DNA of 64,000 nt from Pachyseris speciosa (taxonomy: Eukaryota > Cnidaria > Anthozoa > Scleractinia > Pachyseridae): contig JAEMWC010000038.1 of the NCBI GenBank assembly GCA_016490735.1, positions 722,001 through 786,000 of the forward strand, given 5' to 3'. The notes under the pieces are model-generated. The model was given only the letters and a program-made list of their open reading frames with translations. It searched no databases and had not been told where the DNA came from. Position 1 is the first letter of the stretch. Each line of letters opens with the position of its first letter. Made by a program: the position numbers and the translations under genes. Positions 45,176 through 55,989 of this stretch are shown here, in pieces.

Positions 45176-46997
45176 GGAGGAACAGGAGGGTAAATCTCCC
45201 GGCTCCTCCCTACTTCTTGTAGCCAATTTCTCCCTCCTCCCAACTTTTTTGGGCCATTTCTCCCTCCTCCCCATTCTGCCCCCCACCCCCACGCCCCTCC
45301 CCCTTCCCCTTCTCACTTAACTGACTCTTGCAATCAGATCAGAACAATATTCCGGGTCTCTCATTGGAAAGAACCCAAACAGAAAATTGTCATGGTCCAC
45401 TACCTAATACCTTTAGGGGTCCTTTAGCTTTGTAGAGGCACTATTCGGACTATTCTTAAGTCAGTACGTGTAAACCAGCAGTAGATCGCGTCTCTTTTCA
45501 AACCATTCAAGGTTAAATCTTTTCATTTTAGAAAGTAATTGACTCTATATACTGAGAGTGTGGATGGGGGATACTGGAATTACAGCTATCGGTTAAATTT
45601 TCTGCCATTTCTCAGCTGACAGTTAGAATTTTGGCCGTTTCTCAGCATAAGTGAAGATTTTAAAGATCTCAGTTAACTTTTCTTTTAATTTTACTAATTT
45701 CACATTAATGACCTTTTTAAGAAGTAGGAGCTTAAATTAATTAGTATCAAAGACCTCTAGACGCTTTTCGAAGATCGTATGAGTGTTTTCCATATCTTCC
45801 GAGAATCGTCAAACAAACAAGATACATTCCGACAATTTCACTAAATTCACTCAATGCCATGACCTTTCGTCACGAAGCTTTCAAAGAATGCCCTCTACAC
45901 ATTATTGACTCCAATTAACCGTAGTGGTTTCTGTTTATTAATACTTCGCGGGTTTGTGTAATGCTTCAGTATACGTGTGAGCAGGCTTGTGTGAGAGTTT
46001 GATGTTTCAAACGGTCTCTTATGTTGTTCAAAATTGACAGTCGAACCTCTAAAGCGTGTCCCAGCTGCCATAACCTCTTACCAGCTCTTTAGCGTACATT
46101 ACAAAAAAGGGCCACGTAACCTGATAAGTACCGCGTATCATCAGTCCGCACAGTATCATTTGACGAAAGGGAAAATAAATTGTCTGCAGAATTCAAAGCG
46201 AACGATATACAAACTGATGTACTTCCCAACCCCACACCAAAAAAAGCTTTTGTCATATTACACGCCTACCTCCCCACAACGGTCACTTACCTCTCACCCC
46301 GAGGTAGCAGTCAGTAGAGAGGTGCGACTGTCGTAATACTAGTTTTGTTGTCGTTGTTGTTTTCATCCGCACCTGAAATTAAATGTCTCGTAATTCTCGG
46401 GTTGCATTGTGTAAATACAATGTTTATGAGTTGTGTAAATTTTGGAGAAATTTATTTTTTGTACAATTCACTGCTTTTTGTCTTGTACTAACGATTGTCA
46501 GATTGTTATTTTGAAGTTAGTGACGCCTATTGAAAAAAATAAAATCACCTAAATCTTTCACACTTCTTTATTTTTTAGTTGAGTAATGTAGTCACGAACA
46601 AAATCATTTTATAAAAATATAGTAGTCTAATTGCTGGATACTTTGTACGAGTCACGCCTTTAACCCTTCTTCCAGACTTTCTCTAAAAAAAAAAAAAAAC
46701 CTAACGGTAGACAGTAGACAGTATGACAATGAAATTGAATTATTTTCAATCCTCATCACGAATATGTTATTCTGTTGTTTTTGTTGTTGTTTTTTCTGTT
46801 GTTTTTGTTGCTGATGTTTTTTGCGCTCTTTCAGGGGGACTTAGGCGAGTACTAACAAGCTCACACATTTTGTATTAACACAGTTAAATACTTTTTTTTT
46901 CTTTTACATTTAACAGCTGTATCGTACTCTAATGAATGAGTTATCATTTTCGTTGTTCATGTTTTGAAAACGAACCAATCACCGGGAGTAGACCAGG
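45176..46997. other. No gene; pyrimidine-rich tract and duplicated flank
   Basis: 45,190-45,310 is a C/T-rich tract (CTCCCTCCTCCC words). 45,440-45,960 is the distal part of duplication copy A. Poly-A and TTG/TTTTTG-rich stretches lie near 46,690 and 46,780. No coding signal. Confidence 0.5.
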
Positions 46998-47141
46998 CCG
47001 CAGTTGTTCAAAAGAGCGGTAACTCTTTCCAGCGGATAAGTCGCTATCCAGCGGATAAAATGTATTGCGACTGAACTTTGCAACCGATAGATTTTCTCCG
47101 CCGGGTAGCGAGTTATCCGCTATTTCAACAACTGGGTCCTA
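46998..47141. mobile_element. ~144-bp ISL2EU-like MITE
   Basis: GCCGCAGTTGTTCAAAAGAG on the left and TCAACAACTGGGTCC on the right are imperfect inverted ends, with GCGGATAA / TTATCCGC inside. The CAGTTGTTC start matches the left end of the 17.7-kb element. It lies about 150 bp before the first CUB exon. Confidence 0.55.
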
Positions 47142-47297
47142 GAGGACAGTTGTGACATTTGTTCTGAGTACTCTCAGTAACTGGCTGACTATTTCGATCC
47201 CGCGGGTTATTCCTCCTATTAGTTATCTTTGTATGTTACGTGCTAGGGAAAGACCGACTGTAGATATTATCTGTATTGTACATTTTTTCTTGTATAG

Positions 47298-49067
47298 AAT
47301 GTGGTGCCGTGGTGAACAGTTCGCTCTCAAGCCCTGGCTATCCAATTTATTACCACTCCAATAGGCATTGTACGTACTGGGTTCCAGTCCCAGAGGGTAC
47401 GTCACTGATGATTGACTTTGAATTTGATTTGGAAAATCACACCCCATGCAGGTAATTTATAACTAAGGGTAACTATAAAGTTTACATGAAATACGCTCTA
47501 CAGATGTTATTCATCTGGGGCCGGTTGTTAGACAGCCGATGAACTATTATCCATGATTAAAAAGTATTCATCCCTCACACGTTGAAAATGTCGTTTACAG
47601 CTGCTTTTATGCGAAGAGTAAAAAGAGAATAACTGAGCCACAACTGATGAGGGACAAAATTTTATAAATTTGTTTAAAAATCCACAAGAATAAGTAATTA
47701 GGCTGGTATCTAATGTTCACCCTGTTAAATCCTGCGATCGAGCTTACAAGTACTTTGAACAACTGAGTGCCTAATGCACAAATCCTAGTTAAGGGCTAAA
47801 CATTCTTGAATCACACCTTATGTTTACTGAACACGTGACGTGAGTAACCAACGATTGAAACTTCAATCAATGAAAATAAAAAAAATTAAAAAACAACAAC
47901 AACAACAAAAGCCCACTCACACACAACGCACAGATTTGAAAATACCAGTCATCATCTTCCGTATTGGATCCTTTAGGGATCTGACGCGATGTACCATAAC
48001 TTACCAGTAGCCTCGCAGTTTGCCGAACATTCCTAACTCATAGAAAATTAGAAAATCACCGTTAATAAATGGTCCTCGAAAAGTACCGTTATTGATAAAA
48101 TTCTGATATGAATGATAATAGCAGTTATGAACACTACCTCAGTGTTCATCGCTCACAGGTATATTGCGAGCCAACAAAATGACCAGCTTCCAGTTGGCTT
48201 GTTAGCTCACAGTTGGTCAGAGAGCACTGCACCGGTATCGCAGAGGTCATGGGTTCGACTCCCATACAAGCCTAATTGTTTTTAGTCTTTGTTTTCACTA
48301 CTGCTCAAGTGGTGTCCATAATTGCGATTATCATTCATATCTTCATTCTTTAATCCGCCCGCAGCTCAAAATATATGATTTTCATATATTCATTGTCACA
48401 TGATAAAATTCTGCTCGGCAGGTTCCAGTTACTACTGAGAATAAATAGCCCTTCGTAGCGTACGATCAAATGTTGTCTTATTGTTGCAATTTAATTGTTT
48501 AGTTGATACTTTTATTGCTGCAATAGCGTTTGGTTTGTCGATCGGTTGTGTGCTGTAGACAGGCATTTTAGATAGTGCTCATTTCCAAGGTTCATCCCAT
48601 TGCAGTAAAGGGTCTAATAAGAGATAACTCCGGGAAAAAGGGAAAAGGTTTTCTTTCATATATACTTCGCCATCAAAAATCCTTTTAGCATCAAGAGATT
48701 GGTGGCCTTCCACAACACCTCTCAATTGTCCACTGACCGGCCCCTCGTCCCCTGATCTTGAAGTAAGGTGAAAACTGTAATATACCTGCTTCAGATATAA
48801 AAAGTGTCCAACTTGGTCTTGTTTGCGGTGCGGGCCCCTTCTAACGTATTTAACACAAATGTTTTCTTAACAGGAATGATTATTTGAAGATTACTGATGA
48901 GAAGGGCCAGTCAGTAGGGGTGTACTGTGGTACAAAGACTGAGGAAACTGTTGAAGTTGCTGGAGAGTATGCAGTGATAATATTCCACTCTAATCCGTAT
49001 ATAGAAGGAAAAGGATTTCGGATGCTTTTCCGTATCAAGGAGAGAGGATCAAGTCCAACAGCAATAG
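47298..49067 (+). CDS. CUB domain, two exons of a CUB/Ig-type gene
   Basis: Exon a (47,298-47,451), after a TTGTATAG acceptor, encodes CGAVVNSSLSSPGYPIYYHS, then CTYWVPVPEG and FEFDLENHTPC. Exon b (48,874-49,067), after TTAACAG, begins NDYLKITDEKGQSVGVYCG and runs to YAVIIFHSNPYIEGKGFRML. The split codon AG|G joins them in frame. Four Cys sit in CUB spacing, with the SPGYP turn, a C-DYLKI strand and the F-S-N end. The exon pair is flanked by phase-1 introns, as for shufflable extracellular modules. CUB domains mediate protein binding in secreted or membrane proteins. Signal peptide, transmembrane and other exons were not found, so gene limits are unknown. No lesion is seen in the CUB domain. 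Confidence 0.88.
47515..47780. mobile_element. Possible ISL2EU-like MITE in the CUB intron
   Basis: GGGGCCGGTTGTTAGACAGC on the left and TTTGAACAACTGAGTGCC on the right are weak inverted ends of the type seen at 46,998. It lies in the intron between the two CUB exons. Confidence 0.4.
48196..48273 (+). tRNA. tRNA-like sequence in the CUB intron (probable pseudo-tRNA)
   Basis: GGCTTGT pairs perfectly with ACAAGCC as an acceptor stem. TTAGCTCACAGTTGG resembles an A box with extra bases in the D loop, and GGGTTCGACTCC a B box. The anticodon stem (CTGCA / CGCAG) holds the loop CCGGTAT, which would give GGT (Thr) but lacks the normal U at position 33. No CCA or obvious terminator (only TTGTTTTTAG follows). 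More likely a dispersed tRNA-derived repeat than a working tRNA. Confidence 0.45.
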
Positions 49068-49074
49068 GTAGGAC

Positions 49075-49075
49075 A

Positions 49076-49135
<60 letters not shown>

Positions 49136-49379
49136 GATTTATTAGTAGTGCTTCAACGAGGTGGTTCTTCGCCTACTAATTACAAATCTCAAATCAAATG
49201 AAATTAAATCAAATGTTGGTTTTTGAGGATAGGGGAAAACCGGAGCACCCGGAGAAAAACCTCTCGGAGCAGAGTAGAGTACCAACAAACTCAGCCCACG
49301 AGACACCGAGTCCGGGAATCGAACCCGGGACACATTGGTGGAAGGCGAGTGCTCTCACCACTACGCCAACCCTGCTCCC
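49075..49379 (-). mobile_element. tRNA-derived SINE with (ATT)n tail
   Basis: On the minus strand it starts GGGAGCAGGGTTGGCGTAGT (A box TGGCGTAGTGG), with CCCGGGTTCGATTCCCGG as B-box region and CTTCC in the anticodon arm, most like a tRNA-Gly head. Then a core GTGGGCTGAGTTTGTTGG and TTTTCTCCGGGTGCTCCGG, and a tail of ATT repeats (plus-strand AAT at 49,075-49,134). The tail begins about 8 bases after the splice donor of the second CUB exon. Confidence 0.85.
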
Positions 49380-50719
49380 AAATGAAAGGTAGTAAATAAA
49401 TTGATGTGCCTGCACTTTTTTTTTTTTGAAGCAAAAGCTTTTTCATAAAGAGATCCTCAAAATTTGCAAGGAATTGTCGTTGCTATCAGTAATAATTAAT
49501 CGAGGAAAGCTCCAAACCTTCGGTGACGGCAAAAAGAACTAATTTTTCTTGTGCAAGCAAGCTTAGATAGCAGAATAACTGTTACCAATATAACTGCGAG
49601 TCCGGCATCTCCGATGCATAAAATGTGACAACTGAGTCATATTAAATGACTTCTGGCTGAGTACAACACTTATAGCCGTTTGTTCTACGTGTACCAGAAA
49701 AGCTATATTCAAACTAAGCGCTCCTCGTGAAAGATTCTTTCCTCGTAACCGATGTACCTTGTTGTACTCGGTGGATTGAAGAAGCTTTGCTCCTTTCAAA
49801 GATCGTGATTCTGAAACACTGACTCGGTTGATACCATCTTCTGAAAAACTTATATCACACATGACCATGCACATAGATCATGATGTTGATGTCGCACTAG
49901 GCTGAGGTAAATCCAAAAATAATGAAGAATTCACTTTGTCCCGATCATCCCAGATGATCCCAGACTTAAATGCAACCCAGAATTTTATGTTTTGGTTAAA
50001 TTTGCGTTTTTATTTTTTCATAAGCAGGTCTCGGCAAACGCATACAGCGTCTAGGAAATATAGTAAAATACTGTAGTTGTACATGGAGCAAAAGACTTTT
50101 CGCGCTGAAACTAATAGAAGAACTTGGTTCTGGAATACTTGTTTAGTTAAACCCCATTCTGCCGAGCTTGTTTTGTTTCTTTGTTTGTTTTCTCTGTTTA
50201 TTTTTAAGGGGGCATTTCGGGCAACCCACCCACCTCATGCAGCTTTAAACCTAAAATACGATTAAAGCTTTGAAAGTTAAACCCCGCAGGTATAAATCAC
50301 ATCCAAAACTGCCTTCCAGGAATTACTTTTATTAGTTTCCGTAACGCCGCCATCTGATCTGGCATTTCCGATTTTCCATAATCTCTCAATGAAACCTTGT
50401 CAAATTGAAAGTCATATCAACACTGGTAATGGACAAAAGCAAATGAATTATGTACCAATTCAAATATCTCGAAACAGAAATTTAATTCTTTTGTTGAAAA
50501 TAATAAAAACTTAAAAAAAAAAAAGTCCGGTTGTCGTGGAGACATCCTGATGTGAACAATCAAATATAGCGTAATGCTGTTACTAGATACGTTTTAGTTA
50601 AAGACGTTTGATTTGGTACTGTCTCCTCAAATATTAAAAAACAAACGCGCCATGCCAACGATTTGAGGATTAGTAGGTCTCGGTGTGGCAAAGGCCAATT
50701 ACGTTCATTGTATTTATTT
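49380..50719. other. No gene recognised
   Basis: About 1.3 kb of intron-like A+T-rich sequence. Minor frames at 49,563-49,874 (minus) and 50,077-50,265 (plus) show no recognisable motif. Confidence 0.4.
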
Positions 50720-51000
50720 ATTTAAGGAATGGAACGGGATTCCTTTAGATATCAGGAATAGCGAGTCGGTTGGGATTTTGAAAAACGCATTATATCGTTT
50801 AATGTAGTTATTAATGAACTATGGGACTTGTAGGTTTTAGTACTAGTTCGTTTAACTTTTCTATTCTTTTTCATTTTTGCTACCTTTGACAGGACTCGCC
50901 TGAAAACCACCATCGGGTGAAGGCGACCTCCTGGTTAAAGATAATTTATTATTGTTGTTGCTATTATTATCATTATTATTATTATTATTATTATTATGCA
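50720..51000 (+). mobile_element. 3' end of a CR1/L2-like LINE
   Basis: WNGIPLDIRNSESVGILKNA followed by LYRLM and a stop is the usual C-terminal block of jockey/CR1-group reverse transcriptases. After it come ACTCGCCTGAAAACCACCAT, GGTGAAGGCGACCTCC and a TTA-repeat tail (to 51,000). 5'-truncated, as is typical. Confidence 0.65.
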
Positions 51001-51284
51001 ACAGTTACAACTTTTGTATGTTATATACAGTTAAAATAGTAAATAGTATGACGGGGCGCCTGAGCGTAGCCCGTTAACTATAGTGAAAACTTAGAACAAA
51101 GTTGTAAATTTAAAATTTAAAAAATATATAAAAATTAGCACTATAAATATTTCTCCGAAAGAAAAAATAATGGACAAACACTTAAGGACATCTAGAATCT
51201 AAAATGGTAATTATAAATCTTTAAAATTCTCTTAAATATATCACTTATTCGGCACTTACTCGGAACTTTCTTCATAACGTTTTT

Positions 51285-51945
51285 CATGTTGCAACTTTAA
51301 ACGTCCGCGAGATGTTCAGTGTTCCTGAGATTACAGCCTTCTGCATGTTATAAAGAACTCCCTTACTCTTACTTCCGACCAACTCCTTGAGCTCGGCACC
51401 ATCCCCCTAATACATCCATTATGATATTATATTGTTTCACTTCATATCCTTGGTACTTCTGCTTTAACTCCTAGCGGAGTGGTCCGTATTTCGTGGTTTT
51501 CTCCTCCTTCTTTCTCTCCCGATTTGAGACCCTTGGGCAGCTCATCTCAAGCGTGATGACTCGCTTTGACACGGGGGTGATAATGCGCGCATCCACTCTG
51601 TTGGCTCTAACTTCTTGGTGCTCCACAAATAGAGAGACATCCCAGAATGCTTGCGATGATCTGAAACGATAGAGCCACGCCCTCATGAAGCACTTTTGCC
51701 TTTTTCTACCAAAAATTGGTCAGCCTATCAGGGCCCGGCGCACTCCATTTCTTTTCCTTGCTAGTACCTTTCTAGCTTCCGTGGTGTCTAACTTCCAGGC
51801 ATTCTCTGATGGGGGAGGAAGTCGGCTATAAATTGCAGATCTTATGTCCTTGAGCCACAGAGCGTTTCTATTTCCCGTCCCTTGACTTTCCCATAGCCGT
51901 ATCCAAAAGCTGCTCGCATCCTCGATATTCTCAAACATCTTTCCG
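51285..51945 (-). pseudogene. Internally deleted LINE reverse transcriptase, C-terminal parts
   Basis: Minus-strand reading begins FWIRLWESQGTGNRNALWLK and DTTEARKVLARKRNGVRR (51,938-51,720). It resumes after a deletion of the palm domain with FWDVSLFVEHQEVRANRVDA and RVITLEMSCPRVSNRERKK (51,686-51,471). Across frameshifts it continues as QYNIIMDVLGGW, ELKELVGSK and ISGTLNISRTFKVAT, with a stop near 51,288. The block order matches the end of a many-copy cnidarian non-LTR element, possibly of the R2/NeSL group; that grouping is inference. Dead. Confidence 0.7.
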
Positions 51946-52129
51946 CATTTTTGTTGTCAGCTGGCGTGTACTTTGCACTATTCGGGGGATAAAAATTTAT
52001 CCACTTGCAGCATTCCGGCTGTTGGAAGCTTGGATAGCGTTATCCAGCCGTTATCTAGTGGATAAAGTTATCGCTATCAAAGTAAGTCGTATAACTTTTT
52101 ATTCACTGGAAAAAACTTGAAAAACAGAT
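51946..52129. other. GGATAA/TTATCC-rich fragment
   Basis: TTATCCACTTG, GATAGCGTTATCC and CTAGTGGATAAAG resemble the inside of the 46,998 MITE; probably a decayed copy. Confidence 0.35.
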
Positions 52130-52460
52130 ATGACTGTTCGAATAATCAGCAATTTAGTTAAAAAACTAAATCAAAGTACCTGGAAAACGTACAGATGCAT
52201 TAATTTTTTTAAAAGGTAAAACGCGAAAAGGGATAACGCAAATAGGCATAACGCAAGTAGGCATAACGCGAAAAGGCACAACGTTAATAGCCATAACGCG
52301 AAAAGGTATATGACTGTTCGAATAATCAGCAATTTAGTTAAAAAACTAAATCAAAGTACCTGGAAAACGTACAGATGCATTAATTTTTTTAAAAGGTAAA
52401 ACGCGAAAAGGGATAACGCAAATAGGCGTAACGCAATTAGGCATAACGCGAATACGCTAA
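52130..52460. repeat. 15-bp GCATAACGCxAAxAG array in a 179-bp direct duplication
   Basis: Two direct copies, from 52,130 and from 52,309, each have ATGACTGTTCGAATAATCAG, a T run, then 15-bp units of the form GGCATAACGCGAAAA or GGCATAACGCAAATA. The units are inverted relative to those at 53,283-53,620. Confidence 0.85.
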
Positions 52461-52565
52461 AAATATGTGCCCTGAAAGAGCTCTGAAATCTTAATCAGCA
52501 GCACGGGTTTCTGCGAGCGCTATTATTTTGTCTTGCTTTCAACAGCAATTACCGACCCCTTTCAC

Positions 52566-53276
52566 CTCCCGACTAGGCCTGTCCCGATTGCGCTGGAAAA
52601 ATTGCCAAAAAGTGCTCAAAACATGGCAAAAAAGTGCTCAGATAGTGCTCGACTTTTATAAAAAGTGAATTAGTGCTTAAATTTAGAAATAGTGCACGTA
52701 AGTTGCTCGCAGTTTTTTACTATTTCCTGGCAGATGCTCATACATATTCCTAGTTTTATCAAACGTTTTACTCTCGATTTTCTAATACTGACGTGATCGT
52801 AAAGTATAACAACCTTTGTCGAACTAAAGCTCTCTATTATCAGTCAAGTATGGAGCTACAACTGTAATGCTTTCGTCAGCAGCTGCACTGAACAGAAAAG
52901 AGCGCTAAAAGTTCTGAGAAACACGAAGTCACGAACCAATAAAAATCGACTGTTCTCACGGTTAAAAGAGCCATAGCTCGTGCATTTCCATGACAACAGT
53001 CAGCCGGTCACGCGACAAGATGGAGTTAATTCATGATGTAATAGGATTACTCGGCTTTACTGAAAACTTTTCAAAGACAAAATATTGCATTTAACATATG
53101 GAAAATTGTGAAAAATGTGCTGAGGTGTTTCCCAAAAAGCGGGAAAATGCTCAAATTCTGCTCAAAAGTCAATTAAGTGCTTAAGAGTGCTGGAAATGTA
53201 AAATAGTGCTGTAAACTCAAAAAAAAAAAAGTCCCGAAAAAGTGCCCAGTGCAATCGGGACAGGCCTACTCCCGGC
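52566..53276. mobile_element. 695-bp hAT-like MITE
   Basis: CTCCCGAC (52,566-52,573) and CTCCCGGC (53,269-53,276) are an 8-bp target duplication with one mismatch. The ends read TAGGCCTGTCCCGATTGCGC and its near-complement. Subterminal AAGTGCTC/GAGCAC words occur throughout. The 8-bp duplication and the TAGG start fit hAT elements. No transposase. Confidence 0.85.
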
Positions 53277-53282
53277 CCTCTC

Positions 53283-53620
53283 TTTGTGTTATGCCTATTT
53301 GCGTTATGCCTTTCCACGTTATATCTATTTACGTTATGCCTTTTCGCGTTATGCCTACTTGCGTTATGTCTTTTCGCGTTATGCCTACTTGCGTTATGCC
53401 TTTTCGCGCTATGCCTATTTGCGTTATGCATTTTCGCGTTATGCCTACTTGCGTTATGCCTTTTCGCGTTACGCTTACTTGCGTTATGCCTTTTCGCGTT
53501 ATGCCTATTTGCGTTATGACTTTTCGCGTTATGCCTACTTGCGTTATGCCTATTTGCGTTATGTCTATTTGCGTGGTACCTTTTATCATTATGCCTTTCC
53601 GCATTTTGACTATCTGCATG
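53283..53620. repeat. 15-bp GCGTTATGCCTxxTT array, about 22 units
   Basis: Units alternate GCGTTATGCCTACTT or TATTT and GCGTTATGCCTTTTC with few changes. Because 15 is a multiple of 3, four overlapping frames stay open through it (up to 160 codons; repeats such as RHNAN or YLRYAF). I consider them artefacts of the repeat. Confidence 0.92.
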
Positions 53621-54083
53621 ATACCTGAAACGGGTTTTTGCCATTCAGCTTTCAGGATTGCATTTTGTCATAGATATACCTTCATAGAGGTACCCAGTAA
53701 AAATTTTCTTGAAATATCCACAAACCTGTGAGCACGCCCCCACCCCTTCCCCTAATCCCACCCTTGTACGTCCAAGGGTTAAGCTTACTTTTCAAACTAT
53801 GTCAATTTAAAGCAATAAAAACCAACCTTTTGTAGTGTCATTTCCAACATGTCCATCGGATGTTCACAGTCACAGAATAATTCTCCGACAGGAAAGTTTA
53901 TAACGAATGGTTCCATATCAAACTCCTTCCCGACTAAGATAGTCATTTGCTTTTCTACTCCACAGGCATGCGCGGTTGACTGAATTCGTGACCGTGTATG
54001 TCAGAGTGAAAGACTGAAATGGGTTAGGCATTGAGGGAAAAATCCTTAGTGATTTCGGGAAGAATTCATTTGAATTCCTGCCG
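53621..54083. other. No gene recognised
   Basis: Ordinary sequence with a C-rich patch near 53,735; nothing codable. Confidence 0.4.
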
Positions 54084-54570
54084 TTAAAGGGAAACTCCAC
54101 TCTTACGACAAATTAACGCTAAATTGTAGGCGCTAGGGGATGAGGGTCACTATTTTTTTAGCCTCATTTTGGGGATGGCCATTTTAAAAATAATGCCTTT
54201 TAGGCGAGGGATACAATTTTTTTAGATTACAAACATTTACCTCAAGTCGTTGAACTCAGATTTTTCTTCATTGGAGTCACCTGTACCCATTTTAGGCAGA
54301 AAACACGAGAGGAAGACAACAGTAGCAACACTGACAGATCTCGTTGGAAACATTTGAACACTGCCACCGTCACCAAGAGACAACTGCTAACAATGTTGAA
54401 AGTTGTTGCAAGCGTTTTCACACTAATTACCCAAGGCATACCTAAAAAAAAAGCTTATTACAATATCATTTTAAAGCAACATATCAAATCAGGCTGCGAC
54501 CATTATTGTGGTCCAGAAAAAAAAACAGTTAGGAAAATGGTTCTTTGCAAAACACATTTGTTTTTGTTTA

Positions 54571-54771
54571 GTGTTAACTGGGGTTGGCAGGCCTACACGG
54601 CTCCAAAGTACGTGTTCTGGTTTTCCATCCTTTATTATAATTTTGCTCTCACGAGTATGTCTTTGAGTGAAGTGTTAATTGGGGTTGACAGGCCTACAGG
54701 GCTCCAAAGTACGTGTTCTGGTTTTCCATCCTTTATTACAATTTTGCTCTCACGAGTTTGTCTTTAAGTGA
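54571..54771. repeat. Tandem duplication, 101-bp unit
   Basis: GTACGTGTTCTGGTTTTCCA occurs twice, 101 bp apart, within near-identical units; the second contains the end of the Penelope-like frame (minus), so the element's 3' end was duplicated. Confidence 0.9.
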
Positions 54772-55985
54772 ACGCCCCTTTCTGTATAATATTATGGGCG
54801 GCTCCTTGAAAATTTCGTTTAGCAATGGTTGTTGCTGTATTAAGTACCACTTGCTAATTAGGATTTGTTTTAAGTTTGGAACTGCTGGGTGGTATTGTGC
54901 GACGACGGGCAAGATTTCTTTCTTTGCATTGTTTTTCACTTCGGAGAGTGTGTTTTGAATAAAATTTCTCGGGTAGCCTCTCTCCATTAGGTGTGTTTTA
55001 AATTTGTCAATGTTTTCTTCAAACGTTTTCTTTGTAGAGTTTGTCCTAAGGAGTCTTAGTACTTCACCTTTAATTAAGCCCTTGTTTACTCCCGGCGGGT
55101 GACAAGTTGTGAAGAACGTGTACTGGAATGTCTCTGTAGGTTTGAAGTGGGTTCTCATGTCGAGAACTGACTCTTTGTTGAATCTCTCACCCTTGTAAAT
55201 AGTGGTGTCTAAGAAAGTCCTTTCTGTACATATTTCAGCCTAAATTTGATAGTTGGGTGGTGTTTATTTGCTAGTTCAATGAACTGGTCGACGACATCTC
55301 TGTTAGCGTGCCAGAGGGAGATTATGTGGTCGATGACCGGTTAGCTCAGTGGCAGAGCACCGGACTAGCGTGCGGGAGGTCGCGGGTTCGAACCCCGCCT
55401 GGACCAACACTCAGGGTCTTTAAATAATTGAGGAGAAAGTGCTGCCTTTGTAAAGACATCTGCGAATGGTTAGACCTTCTAGTCTTCTAGGATAAGGACG
55501 GTAAACCGTAGGCCCCGTCTCACAACTCTTCATAATTGATTCTATTGGACGTAAAAGAACCCGCACACTGTTCGAAAAGAGTAGGGGACGTGGTTCCCGG
55601 TGTGTTGGTCTATCTCCTAATCCTGATGGTTTAGTGCTCGGAGATATTAGCTGCACAAGCTGCTCTAAAATCCGAGGGTAAATAAACTAATGTATGTATG
55701 TATGTATAATGTAACGTTTCCAAACGAGCGGTTTGTTAGCGCTTTTAGGTGTAGGATTTGTGTTTCAATTTCCGCCATGAAAATATTGGCAAAGGCTACT
55801 GCCATTTTAGTAGTCACGTTCGTTAAATTGAAATGAGTTTTCTTGCAAAATAAGTCGTAGTGCTTTCTTTAATGAGCGCTTAAGGATAGGAGGTCTGTAT
55901 CTGTAGAAATTTTCGCATGCTGCACATACTATATTTATTCCCTCCTCTTGTGGTATGTTTCTGTATAGGGGTGACGTCAACTGGA
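54736..55985 (-). pseudogene. Penelope-like reverse transcriptase split by a SINE
   Basis: Minus-strand reading from the right: SPLYRNIPQEEGINIVCAAC (block 3 context), ILQENSFQFN, MAVAFANIFMAEIET and WKRYI. After the SINE, joined at the catalytic block, it gives DHIISLWHANRDVVDQFIEL, then ERTFLDTTIYKGERFNKESV, THFKPTETFQYTFFTTCHPP, GYPRNFIQNTL, VVAQYHPAVPNL and KGRSLKDKLVRAKL before stops. The expected YIDD appears as YIDH, so the active site is also mutated. Further frameshifts occur. No GIY-YIG endonuclease was seen at the C-terminus. This is the best-preserved Penelope-like palm in the window. Confidence 0.85.
55333..55710 (+). mobile_element. SINE with tRNA head, Nin-DC-like core and (ATGT)n tail
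   Basis: Head: TTAGCTCAGTGGCAGAGCAC (A box) and GCGGGTTCGAACCCCGC (B box, perfect T stem). The acceptor pairs poorly, so it is not a tRNA gene. Core: GGATAAGGACGGTAAACCGT, then ACGTAAAAGAACCCGCACAC and GAAAAGAGTAGGGGACG, which I recognise as the conserved Nin-DC-type domain of eumetazoan SINEs. Tail: ATGTATGTATGTATGTATA. It is inserted in the Penelope-like frame exactly at the YIDD codons. Confidence 0.8.
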
Positions 55986-55989
55986 TCTC

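Larger units (their letters stand above)
41800..45960. repeat. Segmental duplication, copy A (Ig exon region)
   Basis: Collinear direct matches to copy B: 41,800-42,130 with 60,880-61,225; 43,890-44,390 with 61,265-61,760; 44,850-45,170 with about 62,020-62,410; 45,440-45,960 with about 62,850-63,300. Copy A has extra sequence in the gaps, including a hairpin and a tandem duplication. Both hold an Ig exon followed by Penelope-like remnants, so those predate the duplication. Confidence 0.85.

Noticed and set aside
46034..46336. 100-codon plus frame near the CUB exons
   Set aside because: No domain, no splice context, and composition typical of chance frames.
53162..53731. Open frames of 77-160 codons with HNA, LRYAF and VMPFR repeats
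   Set aside because: They are generated by a 15-bp tandem repeat whose period is a multiple of three, open in several frames on both strands.
55336..55408. Functional tRNA gene
   Set aside because: The T arm and both promoter boxes are good, but the acceptor halves do not pair, and a SINE core and tail follow directly.
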